Source: Blastococcus sp. TML/M2B
GTDB lineage: Bacteria > Actinomycetota > Actinomycetes > Mycobacteriales > Geodermatophilaceae
Reading direction: 5' to 3'
Length of the DNA stretch: 64,000 nt
Assembly (NCBI RefSeq): GCF_016612865.1
Contig: NZ_JAENZZ010000002.1
Coordinates: 1,116,001-1,180,000 of the forward strand
In this document: piece after piece, positions 31,633 to 45,091 of the stretch
How positions within the stretch are numbered: the first letter of the stretch is position 1
Layout of the letters: each line of letters opens with the position of its first letter
Translations under genes and position numbers: made by a program
Notes under the pieces: generated by a model
Database searches by the model: none
Seen by the model: the letters and a program-made list of their open reading frames with translations, nothing else
Told to the model about the DNA's origin: nothing

Positions 31633-32406
31633 GTGCAGGATCAGGCAGCTCCCCCGGCGGAGACGTTCTCGCGGCGGCAGCGGCTGGCCGGTGCGGCGGT
31701 GCACGTCTACACCGCCAGCGGCTCGGTGCTGGGCCTGCTCATCGTGCTGGCCGCCCTCGAGGGGGACGTCGAGGCGGCGCTGTGGCTGGGCCTGGCGGCG
31801 CTGTTCGTCGACGGCACCGACGGCATGCTGGCCCGCCGGTTCCGGGTCAAGGAGACGATCCCCTGGTTCGACGGCGCCCTGCTCGACAACATCGTCGACT
31901 ACCTGACCTACGTGTTCGCCCCGGTCGTGCTGCTGTGGACCACGGGCCACCTGCCCGAGGGGGCGGTCGGGTGGGTCGTCGCGGCGGTCCCGCTGCTGGC
32001 GTCGTGCTACCAGTTCTGCCGGGTGGACGCGAAGACCAGCGACCACTTCTTCCTGGGCTTCCCCAGCTACTGGAACGTCGTGGCCTTCTACGTGATCGTG
32101 CTCGACACCGGCGAGCTGGCCACGTCGATCTCGCTGCTCGTCTTCGCGGTGCTCGTCTTCGTCCCGATCCGGTACCTCTACCCGTCCCGGATGGGCGCCC
32201 TCCGGGGCGTCACGCTCGCGTTCACCCTCGTCTGGCTCGTCACCTACGCGGTGCTGGTCGTGCAGCTGCCCGACCCGGCCCCCTGGGCGGTCGCGGCGTC
32301 GCTGGCCTACGTCGTCTACTACTGGGGCCTGAGCTTCTGGCTGACCGCCCGCGGCGCCGGGGTGCGGCGGGCGGCCCGCTCAGTCCAGGGCAGCCAGGGC
32401 GACTGA
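31633..32406 (+). CDS. pcs: Phosphatidylcholine synthase (CDP-DAG:choline)
   Basis: A 257-residue membrane enzyme of the CDP-alcohol phosphatidyltransferase superfamily. The motif reads DGMLAR-N12-G-ALL-D-NIV-D, which is the longer spacing DG-x2-AR-x12-G-x3-D-x3-D known for bacterial Pcs (others have x8). [25 protein letters not shown] and [16 protein letters not shown] also match the Rhizobium-type enzyme as I recall it. It would condense free choline with CDP-diacylglycerol, bypassing methylation of phosphatidylethanolamine. The GTG at 31633 is the chosen start. Its last 27 bases overlap the end of the converging trans-sulfuration gene. Confidence 0.82.
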   Translation: MQDQAAPPAETFSRRQRLAGAAVHVYTASGSVLGLLIVLAALEGDVEAALWLGLAALFVDGTDGMLARRFRVKETIPWFDGALLDNIVDYLTYVFAPVVLLWTTGHLPEGAVGWVVAAVPLLASCYQFCRVDAKTSDHFFLGFPSYWNVVAFYVIVLDTGELATSISLLVFAVLVFVPIRYLYPSRMGALRGVTLAFTLVWLVTYAVLVVQLPDPAPWAVAASLAYVVYYWGLSFWLTARGAGVRRAARSVQGSQGD

Positions 32407-33517
32407 CAGGTCGGCCACGAGGTCCGCGGTGTCCTCGATGCCGCAGGACAGCCGCACGAACCCCGGCGCGACGGCGTCCCCGCCCCACTGCGCCCGGCGG
32501 TCGATCGTGCTGTGCACGCCGCCGAAGCTGGTCGCGGCCGCCCACAGCCGGCTGGCGGCCACCAGCCGGGCGACGGCCTCCTCGTCGGCGAGCTCGCAGG
32601 AGAGCACCCCGTTGGGCCGCAGCATCTGCCGCGTCGCCAGCGCGAACGACGGGTCTTCTGGCCGCCACGGCCACCGCAGCCCGGTGACCGCCGGGGAGGC
32701 GGCCAGCAGCTGTGCCACCGCGGCGGCGTTCTGCGCCTGCCGCGCCAGCCGCAGGTCCAGCGTGCTCATCGACCGGTGCCCGAGCCAGGCCTCGAACGGC
32801 CCCGGCGTGCTGCCGGTGCGGTCGCGGAACCCCTTGAGCCGGGCGTGCAGCTCGTCGTCGGTCGTGCTGACGTGGCCGAGCAGGACGTCGCTGTGCCCGG
32901 TCAGCGCCTTGGTGTCGCTGCCGACGGTGAGGTGCGCGCCCAGTGCCAGGGGCCGCTGCCCCAGCGGGGTCGCGGTGGTGTTGTCGACGGCGACCAGCGT
33001 CCCGCCCGCCCGGGCGGCGCAGCGCCACCGCGGCGATGTCGCACACATCGAGCTGCGGGTTGCTCGGCGTCTCCAGCAGCACCATCCGGACGCCCTCGAG
33101 CCCGCCGTCGGCGGCGAACCGCTCGACCTCCGGGGTGGCCACCTGGAGGACCTCGATGCCGAAGCGGGTGAGCTCCTCCGCCCCCAGCAGGCGGGTGGCG
33201 AAGTAGCCATCCGACGGGAGCACGACGCGGTCGCCGCTGCCGGCGCAGGCCAGCACCGCCGCGGTGAGCGCGGCCATCCCCGTGGCGAAGGAGAGGCACC
33301 GGCCGCCGTCGAGCTCCCCGACGGCCGCCTCGAAGTCGCGCAGCGTCGGCTGCTCGGTGCGGGCGTAGGCGTCGACGCCACCGGCCCGCGGCGGGAGGTC
33401 GCCGAGGTGGAAGGGGGCGGCGAAGACCGGCGAGGGGCGCAGCGGCGCACCCGGGACGGCCGGCTGCTCCCCCGCGCGCACCGAGCGCGTGCCGTCGCCC
33501 CAGGAGTCGTCCCTCAC
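32380..33517 (-). CDS. PLP-dependent trans-sulfuration enzyme, frameshift
   Basis: A Cys/Met-metabolism PLP enzyme (cystathionine gamma-lyase/synthase type). It starts [17 protein letters not shown], and [16 protein letters not shown] and [13 protein letters not shown] are typical. An extra C near 33011-33020 breaks the frame; without it [20 protein letters not shown] reads on. The PLP lysine is in [15 protein letters not shown]. The corrected length is about 378 residues. The GTG at 33517 overlaps the gpsA stop. Lyase versus synthase cannot be settled from sequence alone. Confidence 0.85.
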
Positions 33518-34509
33518 TCCGGCTTCGCCTCCCGCGCCATGATCGCCTTGACCATGCGCGCGGCCGACTCGCCCTCGTGGCACACCCGGACGACGGCCTC
33601 GGTGATCGGGACGTCGACGCCGTGGGCGCGCGCCAGGTCGAGCACCGAGCGGCAGCTCTTCACGCCCTCGGCGGTCTGCCGGGTGTCGCGCTGCACCTCC
33701 TCGACGGTCATCCCGCGGCCGAGCTTCTCCCCGAACGTGCGGTTGCGGGAGAGCGGCGAGCTGCAGGTGGCGACCAGGTCGCCGAGGCCGGCCAGGCCGG
33801 CGAACGTGGTGAGCTCCGCGCCCAGCGCGAGCCCCAGGCGGGCGGTCTCGGCCAGCCCCCGGGTGATCAGCGAAGCCCGCGTGTTGTCACCGAAGCCCAG
33901 GCCCTCGGCGATGCCGCAGGCCAGCGCGATGACGTTCTTGACCGCGCCGCCGAGCTCGCAGCCGACCAGGTCGGCGTTCGTGTACGGGCGGAAGTACGGG
34001 GTGTGGCAGGCCGCCTGCAGCGCCGCAGCACGGTCGCCGTCGGTGCAGGCGATGACCGTGGCGGCCGGCTGCTCCTCGGCGATCTCGCGGGCGAGGTTGG
34101 GCCCGGAGAGGGCGGCCACGCGGTCCGGCCCGGCGCCGGTCACCTCGCAGATGACCTGGCTCATCCGCTTCGTCGTCCCCAGCTCGATGCCCTTCATCAG
34201 GCTGAGCAGGGTGGCGTCGGCCGGCAGCAGGGGCGCCCACGCGGTGAGGTTGTCCCGCAGCGACTGCGAGGGCACCGCGAGGACGACGACGTCGGCTCCG
34301 GCCAGCGCCTCAGCGGCGTCCGTGGTGGCCCGCACCGCGGACGGCAGCCGGATGCCCGGCAGGTAGTCGGGGTTCTCGCCGCCGGCGGTGATGGCCTGCA
34401 CGAGCTCGGGGCGGCGCGCGTGCAGGGCGACGTCGCACCCGGCGTCGGCGAGGACCTTGGCGAACGTCGTCCCCCAAGAGCCCGCGCCGAGGACCGCCGC
34501 GCGCCTCAC
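33514..34509 (-). CDS. gpsA: Glycerol-3-phosphate dehydrogenase [NAD(P)+]
   Basis: Makes sn-glycerol 3-phosphate from dihydroxyacetone phosphate for phospholipid synthesis. The 331-residue product has the Rossmann motif [17 protein letters not shown] at residues 6-22, [21 protein letters not shown], and the catalytic region [26 protein letters not shown], which carries the active lysine. The start is GTG 34509, overlapping the plsC stop. Its neighbour plsC uses its product, so the pair feeds lipid synthesis. Confidence 0.96.
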   Translation of the reverse strand: MRRAAVLGAGSWGTTFAKVLADAGCDVALHARRPELVQAITAGGENPDYLPGIRLPSAVRATTDAAEALAGADVVVLAVPSQSLRDNLTAWAPLLPADATLLSLMKGIELGTTKRMSQVICEVTGAGPDRVAALSGPNLAREIAEEQPAATVIACTDGDRAAALQAACHTPYFRPYTNADLVGCELGGAVKNVIALACGIAEGLGFGDNTRASLITRGLAETARLGLALGAELTTFAGLAGLGDLVATCSSPLSRNRTFGEKLGRGMTVEEVQRDTRQTAEGVKSCRSVLDLARAHGVDVPITEAVVRVCHEGESAARMVKAIMAREAKPE

Positions 34510-35357
34510 GCCGCGCCGCCGGGCAGGTCACCGGGGAGCTCGCGCCGCGGCCGCGGGTGGAACAACGCGGGCGCCGGCTCCCCCCGCAGCTCGGCCAGCT
34601 GGTCGCGGACGCGGCCCATCATCAGCTCGGTGGTCTCCTTCAGCAGGTCGGCGGTGAGCGGGCGCCCGGCGCGCACCTGGGCGCGCACCTCGGTGAGGTC
34701 GATCGGCTCGCCGACGAGGTACTCGGCGGGCGTGCGCAGCCGCGGGTGCAGCTTCTTGGCGTGGTAGTCGTGCAGGTTCTGCGGGCCCCACTGGGCGACG
34801 GGCACGACCACGGCGTCGGTGGTGAGCGCCAGCCGCGCCGCGCCGGTGCGCGACTCCATCGGCCACCAGTCCGGGTCCCGGGTGACCGAGCCCTCGGGGT
34901 AGATGACCACCAGGTTGCCGGCGGCCAGGTCGGCCTGGGCCGCGGAGAGCGCGCCGACCGCGTCGGAGGAGTAGCGGGCCACCGGGATCTGCCCCGCCGA
35001 GCGCAGGATCGTGCCGGCCAGCCCCTTGAACACCGACTCCTTGGCCAGGAAGTGCGGCATCCGGCCGTGGTCGAACACCAGGCGCGCGCAGGCGATCGGG
35101 TCGAGCACCGAGACGTGGTTGGCCACCAGCAGCACCGGGCCGGTCCGGGGCAGCCGCTCGCCGTGCCGGTAGCGGATCCGGAACATCAGCTTCGACGCCG
35201 GGAACACCACGGCGATGCACAGCCAGAACGCCCAGCCGATCCGCCCGCGGGTGCGCCACCTGCCGGGCCGCCACCGCTCCTGCCGACGGGCGACGGGCTC
35301 CGAGGGCGCGAGCGCCCCGGCCGTGCCCGGGTCCGCCCAGGACCTCTCCTCCGCCAC
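34506..35357 (-). CDS. plsC: 1-acylglycerol-3-phosphate acyltransferase
   Basis: A 283-residue acyltransferase for phosphatidic acid. Motif I is NHVSVLDP (NHxxxxD-like), motif III is [15 protein letters not shown], and one N-terminal membrane segment ([20 protein letters not shown]) precedes them. The GTG at 35357 follows GGGAGGCGG. Its TGA overlaps the gpsA start. An N-terminal basic extension of about 40 residues precedes the membrane segment. The gene sits between gpsA and the divergent cofC. Confidence 0.92.
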   Translation of the reverse strand: MAEERSWADPGTAGALAPSEPVARRQERWRPGRWRTRGRIGWAFWLCIAVVFPASKLMFRIRYRHGERLPRTGPVLLVANHVSVLDPIACARLVFDHGRMPHFLAKESVFKGLAGTILRSAGQIPVARYSSDAVGALSAAQADLAAGNLVVIYPEGSVTRDPDWWPMESRTGAARLALTTDAVVVPVAQWGPQNLHDYHAKKLHPRLRTPAEYLVGEPIDLTEVRAQVRAGRPLTADLLKETTELMMGRVRDQLAELRGEPAPALFHPRPRRELPGDLPGGAA

Positions 35358-35468
35358 CGGACCGCCTCCCCGTCGCTGTGATCTGCCCCATGATCGACCC
35401 TGCCCCACTCGGGTGGGGCCACCGGGTCCGCCGCGGTGCCGGTGGACTCCTGGCGGGGGTGTGTTCAC

Positions 35469-36131
35469 ATGGTCGCCGTGCCTGCCTGGTCGGTCGTCGT
35501 CCCGGCGAAGCGGCTCGCCGTGGCCAAGACGCGGCTGCGGCCGCTGACCGACCACGCCGCGGAGCCCGCCGCCGCGCATGAGGCGCTCGTGCTGGCCCTG
35601 CTGGCCGACACCGTGGCCGCAGCGCTGGCCTGCCCGCGCGTCGCGGAGGTCGTCGTCGTCACCGACGAGCCGGCGGCCGCGGAGCTGGTGGGCGCCCTCG
35701 GCGCCCGCACCGTCGCCGACGCCCCGGACGCCGGCCTCAACCCCGCCCTCGAGCACGGCGCGCGCGAGGCCGGCGGTGACGCCGTCGCCGCGCTCTCCTC
35801 CGACCTGCCGGCCCTGCGCCCCGCCGAGCTGGCCGCGGCGCTGGACGCCGCAGCGGCGCCGCGCTGCTTCGTCGCGGACGTGCACGGCACCGGGACGACG
35901 GTGCTCACCGCGACCGGGACGCCGCTGCGGCCGCGGTTCGGCCAGGGCTCGGCGCGGGCGCACCGGGAGGACGGCGCGGTCCCCCTCACCGGCGACTGGC
36001 CCGGCCTGCTCCGCGACGTGGACGACCTCGACGACCTGCGGGCCGCGGTCGCGCTGGGTGTCGGCCCGCGGACGACGCACTGGCTGGCCACCTCGCCGAC
36101 TCTCGCCGTCCACCTGGGTGCGGCACGATGA
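35469..36131 (+). CDS. cofC: 2-phospho-L-lactate guanylyltransferase (CofC/FbiD)
   Basis: Forms the pyrophosphate-linked intermediate of coenzyme F420. In actinobacteria the substrate is thought to be phosphoenolpyruvate and the enzyme is called FbiD. The 220-residue product starts [23 protein letters not shown], and the nucleotidyl-transfer fold shows [23 protein letters not shown] and GTTVLTATG. The presence of this gene predicts F420 production, though the other fbi genes are not in the window. It is followed by ppk1 four bases downstream. Confidence 0.87.
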   Translation: MVAVPAWSVVVPAKRLAVAKTRLRPLTDHAAEPAAAHEALVLALLADTVAAALACPRVAEVVVVTDEPAAAELVGALGARTVADAPDAGLNPALEHGAREAGGDAVAALSSDLPALRPAELAAALDAAAAPRCFVADVHGTGTTVLTATGTPLRPRFGQGSARAHREDGAVPLTGDWPGLLRDVDDLDDLRAAVALGVGPRTTHWLATSPTLAVHLGAAR

Positions 36132-36135
36132 CCAC

Positions 36136-38194
<2,059 letters not shown>

Positions 38195-38211
<17 letters not shown>

Positions 38212-39118
38212 GGGCCCGGTGATCGCCGCGGCCGGCGGGGTCGTCTGGCGGCCGGCGGCGGACGGCGAGGGCATCGAGGTCGCCGTCGTCCACCGGCCGC
38301 GGCACGACGACTGGTCGCTGCCCAAGGGCCACGTGGACGCCGGCGAGCACGCCCTGCAGGCGGCGGTGCGCGAGGTGCTCGAGGAGACCGGGCTGACCGC
38401 GGTCCCCGGGCGCCGGAGCCTCACCACCCGCTACGCGGTCGAGGGTGCACCGAAGCGGGTGGACTACTGGGTCATGCGGTGGACCGGCGGCGGCTTCGCC
38501 GCCAACGACGAGGCCGACGACCTGCGCTGGCTCGCGCCCGCGGACGCCGCGCAGCTGGTCAGCTACGCACACGACGGGCAGGTCATCGCGGACGCGGCGC
38601 GCACCGACGTCCCGCGGGAGGTGTCGGTGCTGCTGGTCCGGCACGGCAAGGCCGGCAGCAGCGACGACTGGGACGGCCCGGACGAGCAGCGCCCGCTGAC
38701 GGCTGCGGGCGAGGAGCAGGCCGCGCGGCTGGCGGCGGTGCTGCCGCTGTTCGGGCCGACGTCGGTCGGCGCGGCGGCGCCCCTGCGCTGCCGGCAGACC
38801 GTCACCCCGCTGGCGGAACGGCTGGACCTCCCCGTCACCGGGCGCCGGGAGTTCGGCGAGCCGGAGTTCGGCGGCGACCCGCAGATCGCCCTGGAGTCCT
38901 TGCAGCGGGAGCTCGACGCGCCCGGTGTCGCCGTCGTCTGCAGCCAGGGCGGGACGATCCCGACCGTGCTGCGGGCGCTGGGCGTGCACGGCCACGGCGT
39001 GCCCGGCCTGCACCCGCCGGCCGCCAAGGGCAGCGTGTGGGCCCTCGGCGGCCGGCCGGGCGCGCTGGTCGCGGACTACTACCGGGACCTCGACCCCGAT
39101 CCCGACGCCCGGCCCTGA
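38195..39118 (+). CDS. mutT1: MutT1-type Nudix hydrolase with histidine-phosphatase domain
   Basis: A 307-residue two-domain protein. The N-terminal Nudix box [23 protein letters not shown] is complete (GX5EX7REUXEEXGU) near residues 47-69. The C-terminal histidine phosphatase domain starts near residue 145 with [12 protein letters not shown]. In Mycobacterium the same fusion hydrolyses 8-oxo-GTP/dGTP and dinucleoside polyphosphates. It directly follows ppk1. It ends next to a 24-bp palindrome; a HupB gene, which I recall at this place in mycobacteria, is absent. Confidence 0.9.
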
Positions 39119-39142
39119 GGGCAGAAATGGCCATTTCTGCCC
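39119..39142. repeat. 24-bp perfect palindrome, copy 2
   Basis: This is identical over all 24 bases to the palindrome at 13246-13269 (half-site GGGCAGAAATGG). It occupies the 36-bp gap between the convergent mutT1 and leuD genes, starting right after the mutT1 stop. It has no spacer and no T-run. Confidence 0.9.
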
Positions 39143-39154
39143 TCGGGGGGCGGG

Positions 39155-39754
39155 TCAGACGGCGGGCAGCGCCTTCGGCTTCCAGGCCGGCCGGGACGAC
39201 TCGAAGGCCTCGATCGCGTCCAGGTGGCGCTCGGTCAGGCCGACGTCGTCGAGCCCCTCGAGCAGCCGCCAGCGGGTGTACGGGTCGATCTGGAACGGCA
39301 CGACCGTCTCGCCGTAGGTGACCTGCTCGGCCTGCAGGTCGACGGTCACCGGCAGCGCCGGGTCGGCCTCGATCGCGGCCCAGAGCGCCTCGACGTCGGC
39401 CTCGGGCAGGACGACGGTGAGCAGCCCGGCCTTGGTCGAGTTGTTGCGGAAGATGTCGGCGAACCGCGGGCTGATGACCACGCGGAAGCCGCCGTCCAGC
39501 AGCGCCCAGTTGGCGTGCTCGCGGGAGGAGCCGGTGCCGAAGTCCGGGCCGGCCACGAGGATCGAGGCGTTCGCGTACTCGGGCTTGTTGAGCACGAAGT
39601 CCGGCTCGTTGGTGCGCCAGGCGACGAACAGGCCGTCCTCGAAGCCGGTGCGGGTGATCCGCTTCAGGTACTCGGCCGGGATGATCTGGTCGGTGTCGAC
39701 GTTGGTGCGGCGCAGCGGCGCGGCGGTGCCGGTGTGGGTGGTGAAGGCGTCCAT
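39155..39754 (-). CDS. leuD: 3-isopropylmalate dehydratase small subunit
   Basis: The small subunit of the leucine-pathway isomerase. The 199-residue product begins [32 protein letters not shown], with the swivel-domain signature [20 protein letters not shown]. The end [23 protein letters not shown] is typical. Its ATG follows the leuC stop by five bases, giving a leuC-leuD operon. Confidence 0.96.
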   Translation of the reverse strand: MDAFTTHTGTAAPLRRTNVDTDQIIPAEYLKRITRTGFEDGLFVAWRTNEPDFVLNKPEYANASILVAGPDFGTGSSREHANWALLDGGFRVVISPRFADIFRNNSTKAGLLTVVLPEADVEALWAAIEADPALPVTVDLQAEQVTYGETVVPFQIDPYTRWRLLEGLDDVGLTERHLDAIEAFESSRPAWKPKALPAV

Positions 39755-39759
39755 GGCGG

Positions 39760-41166
<1,407 letters not shown>

Positions 41167-41205
41167 GGTCCGTCCTCTTCCCGGGGGTCACCCGGCTCGT
41201 CGCGC

Positions 41206-41230
41206 TTGCGTCTCACTGTATGAGATGCAA
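41206..41230. promoter_or_regulatory. Candidate operator of the leuC/IclR-type regulator
   Basis: The inverted repeat TTGCGTCTCA-N5-TGAGATGCAA pairs at 9 of 10 positions. It lies in the 74-bp gap between leuC and the divergent IclR-type regulator, where NdgR (Streptomyces) and LtbR (Corynebacterium) are known to bind. One palindrome could control both genes and autoregulate the repressor. Confidence 0.6.
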
Positions 41231-41240
41231 GTATTGCTGT

Positions 41241-41942
41241 GTGGGACAGCCTAACCCCGTCGCCGTTCTGGACAAAGCGGTCGCGATCCTCCGCGCAGTC
41301 GCCGAGGAACCGGCGACGCTCGCCGAGCTCGTCGCGCGCACCGGTCTGCCCCGCGCCACGGCGCACCGGCTGGCGGTCGCGCTGGAGGGCCACCGCCTGG
41401 TCTCGCGCACCGACGCGGGCACCTGGGCCCCCGGCCCGGCGCTCGCCGAGCTGGGCCGCGGCTCCGCCGACCTGGGCGACGTCGCCGGCCGGCACCTGGT
41501 GACCCTGCGCGACGCGACCGGCGAGAGCGCCCAGTTCTACGTCCGCGACGGCGCCAGCCGGGTCTGCGTCGCCGCCGCCGAGCGCACCAGCGGCCTGCGC
41601 GACACCGTCCCCGTCGGCGCGCGGCTGCCGATGACCGCCGGTTCCGCGGCGCACGCGCTGCTCGCCTTCACCCCGGCCGACGAGGTGACCCGGCTGCTCC
41701 CCTCGGCCAGCTTCACCGCCCGCACGCTGCTCGACGTCCGCCGCCGCGGCTGGGCGCACAGCATCGCCGAGCGCGAGCCCGGCGTCGCCTCCCTGTCGGC
41801 GCCGGTGCGCGACGGCTCCGGCGCGGTGCTCGGCGCGGTCTCGATCTCCGGGCCGGTCGAGCGGCTGGGCCGCCGGCCCGCCCCCGAGGTGGTCGGCGCG
41901 GTGCTGGACGCCGCGACCGCGATCGCCCGCGCCGCCCGCTAG
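41241..41942 (+). CDS. ndgR: IclR-family regulator of leucine/amino-acid genes (NdgR/LtbR-like)
   Basis: A 233-residue IclR-type regulator: an N-terminal winged helix (VLDKAVAILRAVAEEPATLAELVARTG...TAHRLAVALEGHRLV) and a ligand-binding domain (GESAQFYVRDG, TVPVGARLPMTAGSAAHAL, ISGPVERLG). Position opposite leuCD is the conserved place of NdgR/LtbR, which represses leuCD/leuB in related genera. The GTG at 41241 gives the usual length; an in-frame ATG at 41220 overlaps the operator and adds unusual cysteines. The TAG shares the palindromic CTAG with the stop of the converging gene. Confidence 0.85.
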   Translation: MGQPNPVAVLDKAVAILRAVAEEPATLAELVARTGLPRATAHRLAVALEGHRLVSRTDAGTWAPGPALAELGRGSADLGDVAGRHLVTLRDATGESAQFYVRDGASRVCVAAAERTSGLRDTVPVGARLPMTAGSAAHALLAFTPADEVTRLLPSASFTARTLLDVRRRGWAHSIAEREPGVASLSAPVRDGSGAVLGAVSISGPVERLGRRPAPEVVGAVLDAATAIARAAR

Positions 41943-42214
41943 GAGGGCTCCCGGTCGCCGGCCGGGGCGTCGCCGGTCTCCGGCGAGTCGACGACGACCG
42001 GCCGCAGGCGGGCCCACAGCGCGAAGGCCAGCGCGAAGGCGGCCAGGCCGAGGCCCACCCAGAGGTTGGCGTTGAACCCGTCGGTCTTCTCCAGCGCCGC
42101 CTCGTCGTCGTCGACGAGCCCGACGACGACCAGGACGACGCCGTAGAACCCGATCAGGGCGGCGATGACGTTCCGGACGTCGAAGGCCCCGGCCGCCTGC
42201 TTCTCACTGCTCAT
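41939..42214 (-). CDS. Small two-helix membrane protein after the symporter
   Basis: A 91-residue protein with two membrane helices (ALIGFYGVVLVVVGLV and LWVGLGLAAFALAFALWARL) separated by an acidic loop (DDDEAALEKTDGF) and an acidic tail. GAFDVRNVIAALIGFYG at its start is typical of small proteins encoded after SSS-family symporters in actinobacteria. The ATG at 42214 follows CAGGAG. It begins 19 bases after the symporter stop and could be an accessory subunit, but this is inference. Confidence 0.75.
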   Translation of the reverse strand: MSSEKQAAGAFDVRNVIAALIGFYGVVLVVVGLVDDDEAALEKTDGFNANLWVGLGLAAFALAFALWARLRPVVVDSPETGDAPAGDREPS

Positions 42215-42233
42215 CGGATCGCGCTCCTGGCTC

Positions 42234-43919
42234 TCAGCGGAAGATGACGTTCAGGGCGATGACCATGACCAGCGAGATGCCGGCCAGCGTCGTCGGCGAC
42301 CGGTACCACGGCAGCGCGCCCGCCTCCGGGTCGGTGCGCTGCTCCTCCGGGGTCTCGGAGTAGACCAGCCCGACCAGCTCGCGCGCGGGCTTGGGCTCGG
42401 TGACCCGGGTGACGACCACGCTCACCACGATGTCGACGACGAACGCCGCGCCGGCGGCCACGAAGCTGGCGCCCTGGCCGCTCAGCGGGAGCACGCCGAG
42501 CGAGAGCGCCCCGAGCGAGTCATCGCTGAGCAGCGCCACGCCGACGGCGGCCAGCGTTCCGGACACCAGGCCGGTCCAGCCCGCCGTCGGCGTCATCCGC
42601 TTCCAGAACATGCCGAGGATGAAGGTCGCGAACAGCGGGGCGTTGAAGAACCCGAACAGCGTCTGCAGGTAGTCCATCAGGTTCGTGTAGCCCGAGGCGA
42701 TCAGCGCCGTCCCGATCGCGGTGACGGTGGCGCCCAGCGTCGCCCACCGGCCCACCCGCAGGTAGTAGTCGTCGGGCCGGTCCTTCTTCACGTACTGCTG
42801 CCACAGGTCGTAGCTGAAGACGGTGTTGAAGGCGGAGATGTTGGCCGCCATGCCGGCCATGAAGGCGGCCAGCAGGCCGGCCAGCGCGACGCCGAGCAGC
42901 CCGTTGGGCAGGACGTCGCTGATCAGGTACAGGATCGAGTTGTTGTAGTCGAAGTCCTCGTCACCGGTGGCCTTGGCCGCGGCGACCTCCGGCACGAGGA
43001 CCGTGGCGATGATCCCGGGGATGACCACGATGAACGGCACGAACATCTTCGGGAACGAGCCGATGATCGGCGTCGCCCGCGCGGCGGAGATCGAGTGCGT
43101 GGCCATCGCCCGCTGCACCTCGACGAAGTTCGTCGTCCAGTAGCCGAAGGAGAGCACGAACCCCAGGCCGAGCACGACGCCGACGACCGACCAGAAGGGG
43201 CTCTCGAAGCCGGTGAGCTCGGTGGCCGGCCACGAGGCCAGCATCTCCTCGTTCCCGGCCTCCCGGACCGAGTCGATCAGCCCGCCGACGCCGCCGGCGC
43301 GGTGCAGGCCGAGGAGGGTCAGCGGCAGCAGCGCGGCGACGATGACGAAGAACTGCAGGACCTCGTTGTAGATGGCCGCCGACAGCCCGCCGAGGGTGAT
43401 GTAGCTGAGGACGACGACCGCGGCGACGATCAGCGAGACCCAGAGCGGCCAGCCCAGCAGCAGCTCGACGATGTGCGCCAGCAGGTAGAGGTTGATGCCG
43501 GCGATGAGCACCTGGGCGACGGCGAAGCTCAGCGCGTTGACCAGGTGCGCCCCGGTGCCGAACCGGCGGCGCATGTACTCGGGGACGCTGCGGACCTTCG
43601 ACCCGTAGTAGAAGGGCATCATCACCACGCCCAGGAACAGCATCGCGGGCACGGCGCCGATCCAGAAGTAGTGCATCGTGGCCATGCCGAACTGGGCGCC
43701 GTTGGCCGACATGCCGACGATCTCGACCGCGCCGAGGTTGGCGGAGACGAACGCCAGCCCGGTCACCCAGGCCGGCAGCGAGCGCCCGGACAGGAAGAAG
43801 TCGAGGCTGTCGGAGACCCGCCGCCGGGCGGCGAAGCCGATGCCCAGCACCACGGCGAAGTACGCGGCGACGAGCGCGTAGTCCACGACGTTCGCGTCGA
43901 GCTGCAGGGTGTCGTCCAT
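42234..43919 (-). CDS. Sodium:solute symporter (SSS/SLC5), probable sugar transporter
   Basis: A 561-residue membrane protein of the sodium:solute symporter family with about 13-14 helices. LAFVSANLGAVEIVGMSANG near residue 55, VRSVPEYMRRRFG, and FGYWTTNFVEVQRAMATHSI are characteristic of the vSGLT-like sugar branch. It lies between galK and a small membrane protein in a Leloir operon, so galactose or a beta-galactoside is the best guess for the substrate. It starts at ATG 43919 behind AAGGA, 22 bases after galK. Confidence 0.85.
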   Translation of the reverse strand: MDDTLQLDANVVDYALVAAYFAVVLGIGFAARRRVSDSLDFFLSGRSLPAWVTGLAFVSANLGAVEIVGMSANGAQFGMATMHYFWIGAVPAMLFLGVVMMPFYYGSKVRSVPEYMRRRFGTGAHLVNALSFAVAQVLIAGINLYLLAHIVELLLGWPLWVSLIVAAVVVLSYITLGGLSAAIYNEVLQFFVIVAALLPLTLLGLHRAGGVGGLIDSVREAGNEEMLASWPATELTGFESPFWSVVGVVLGLGFVLSFGYWTTNFVEVQRAMATHSISAARATPIIGSFPKMFVPFIVVIPGIIATVLVPEVAAAKATGDEDFDYNNSILYLISDVLPNGLLGVALAGLLAAFMAGMAANISAFNTVFSYDLWQQYVKKDRPDDYYLRVGRWATLGATVTAIGTALIASGYTNLMDYLQTLFGFFNAPLFATFILGMFWKRMTPTAGWTGLVSGTLAAVGVALLSDDSLGALSLGVLPLSGQGASFVAAGAAFVVDIVVSVVVTRVTEPKPARELVGLVYSETPEEQRTDPEAGALPWYRSPTTLAGISLVMVIALNVIFR

Positions 43920-43941
43920 CGGGTTCCTTCTCGGGAGCGGG

Positions 43942-45091
43942 TCAGGCCAGCCGGCGCGCGCCCGCGGAGGGCACGACGGCGGAGGTGCGGGTGGAGCGGG
44001 CGGCCACGGCGGCGGTCACGGGCGTCGACCGCATCGGCCTCGACGAGGGCGACGACGCTCCCGCCGAACCCGCCGCCGACCATGCGGGCGCCGTGGGCGC
44101 CGGCGTCGAGCACCGCCTCGACGCAGGCGTCGATCTCGGGGACCGAGACCTCGAAGTCGTCGCGCAGCGACGCGTGGCCCTCGGTGAGCAGCGGGCCGAC
44201 GGCGCGCGGGTCCTCCCCCGCCCGCAGCACCTCGACGACGCGCAGCACCCGGGCGTCCTCGGTGACCACGTGCCGGGCGCGGCGGTGCAGCAGCGCCCCC
44301 TCGGCGGTCCCGTCGGCGAGCCGCTCCAGCGCGGCGACGTCCGGGACGTCGCGCAGCAGCGGGACGCCGAGCCGCGCCGCCGCCTCCTCGCACTCCCGGC
44401 GCCGGTCGCGGTAGCCGCCCTCGGCGTGGTCGTGGGTGGTGCCGGAGTCGAGGACGAGCAGCGCCAGGCCGGCGGCGGCCAGGTCGAAGGGCACCTGCTC
44501 GGTGCCGCGGTCGCGGGTGTCGAGGAACAGCGCCGCGCCGGCCTCGCAGAGCAGGGAGGCGGACTGGTCGAGGATGCCGGTGGGCGCGCCGACGAAGTCG
44601 TTCTCCGCCCGGCGGGCCACGTCGACCAGCTCCGCGCGGCTCAGCCCGAGCGCCAGCAGGTCGCGCAGCGCCAGGGCGACGGCGCACTCCAGCGCCGCCG
44701 ACGACGACAGCCCCGCGCCCGCCGGGACGTCGCCGTCGATGAGCACGCTCAGCCCGCCGGGCGCCGCACCGGCCAGCTCCGCGACGACCCCGGCCGCGTA
44801 CCCCGCCCAGCCGGCGGGGCTGCCCGGCGCGAGGTCGGCGAGGGCGAGGTCGGCGTCGTCGCCGGGGTGCTGCAGCGACCGCAGGACCAGCCGGCCGTCG
44901 TCCCGGCGGGCGACCGCGGCCCGGGTGGTGTGCGGCAGCGCGACCGGCAGCACGAAGCCGCCGTTGTAGTCGGTGTGCTCGCCGATGACGTTGACCCGGC
45001 CCGGCGCCGCCCAGACGCCCTCGGGAGCCCGGCCGAACCGCTCCGCGAAGGCGTCCGCCGCGCGCGCCGCCGCCTCGTCGTCCCGGGTCAC
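43942..45091 (-). CDS. galK: Galactokinase, frameshift near C-terminus
   Basis: Phosphorylates galactose in the Leloir pathway. GRVNVIGEHTDYNGGFVLPVAL is the galactokinase signature, GAGLSSSAALECAVALAL the ATP-binding GHMP motif, and MVGGGFGGSVVALVEA the third motif. An extra C at 44020-44022 breaks the end; without it the protein reads DAVTAAVAARSTRTSAVV and ends PSAGARRLA at 43942, giving about 382 residues. The GTG at 45091 overlaps the galT stop. Only the last ~30 residues are affected. Confidence 0.93.
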
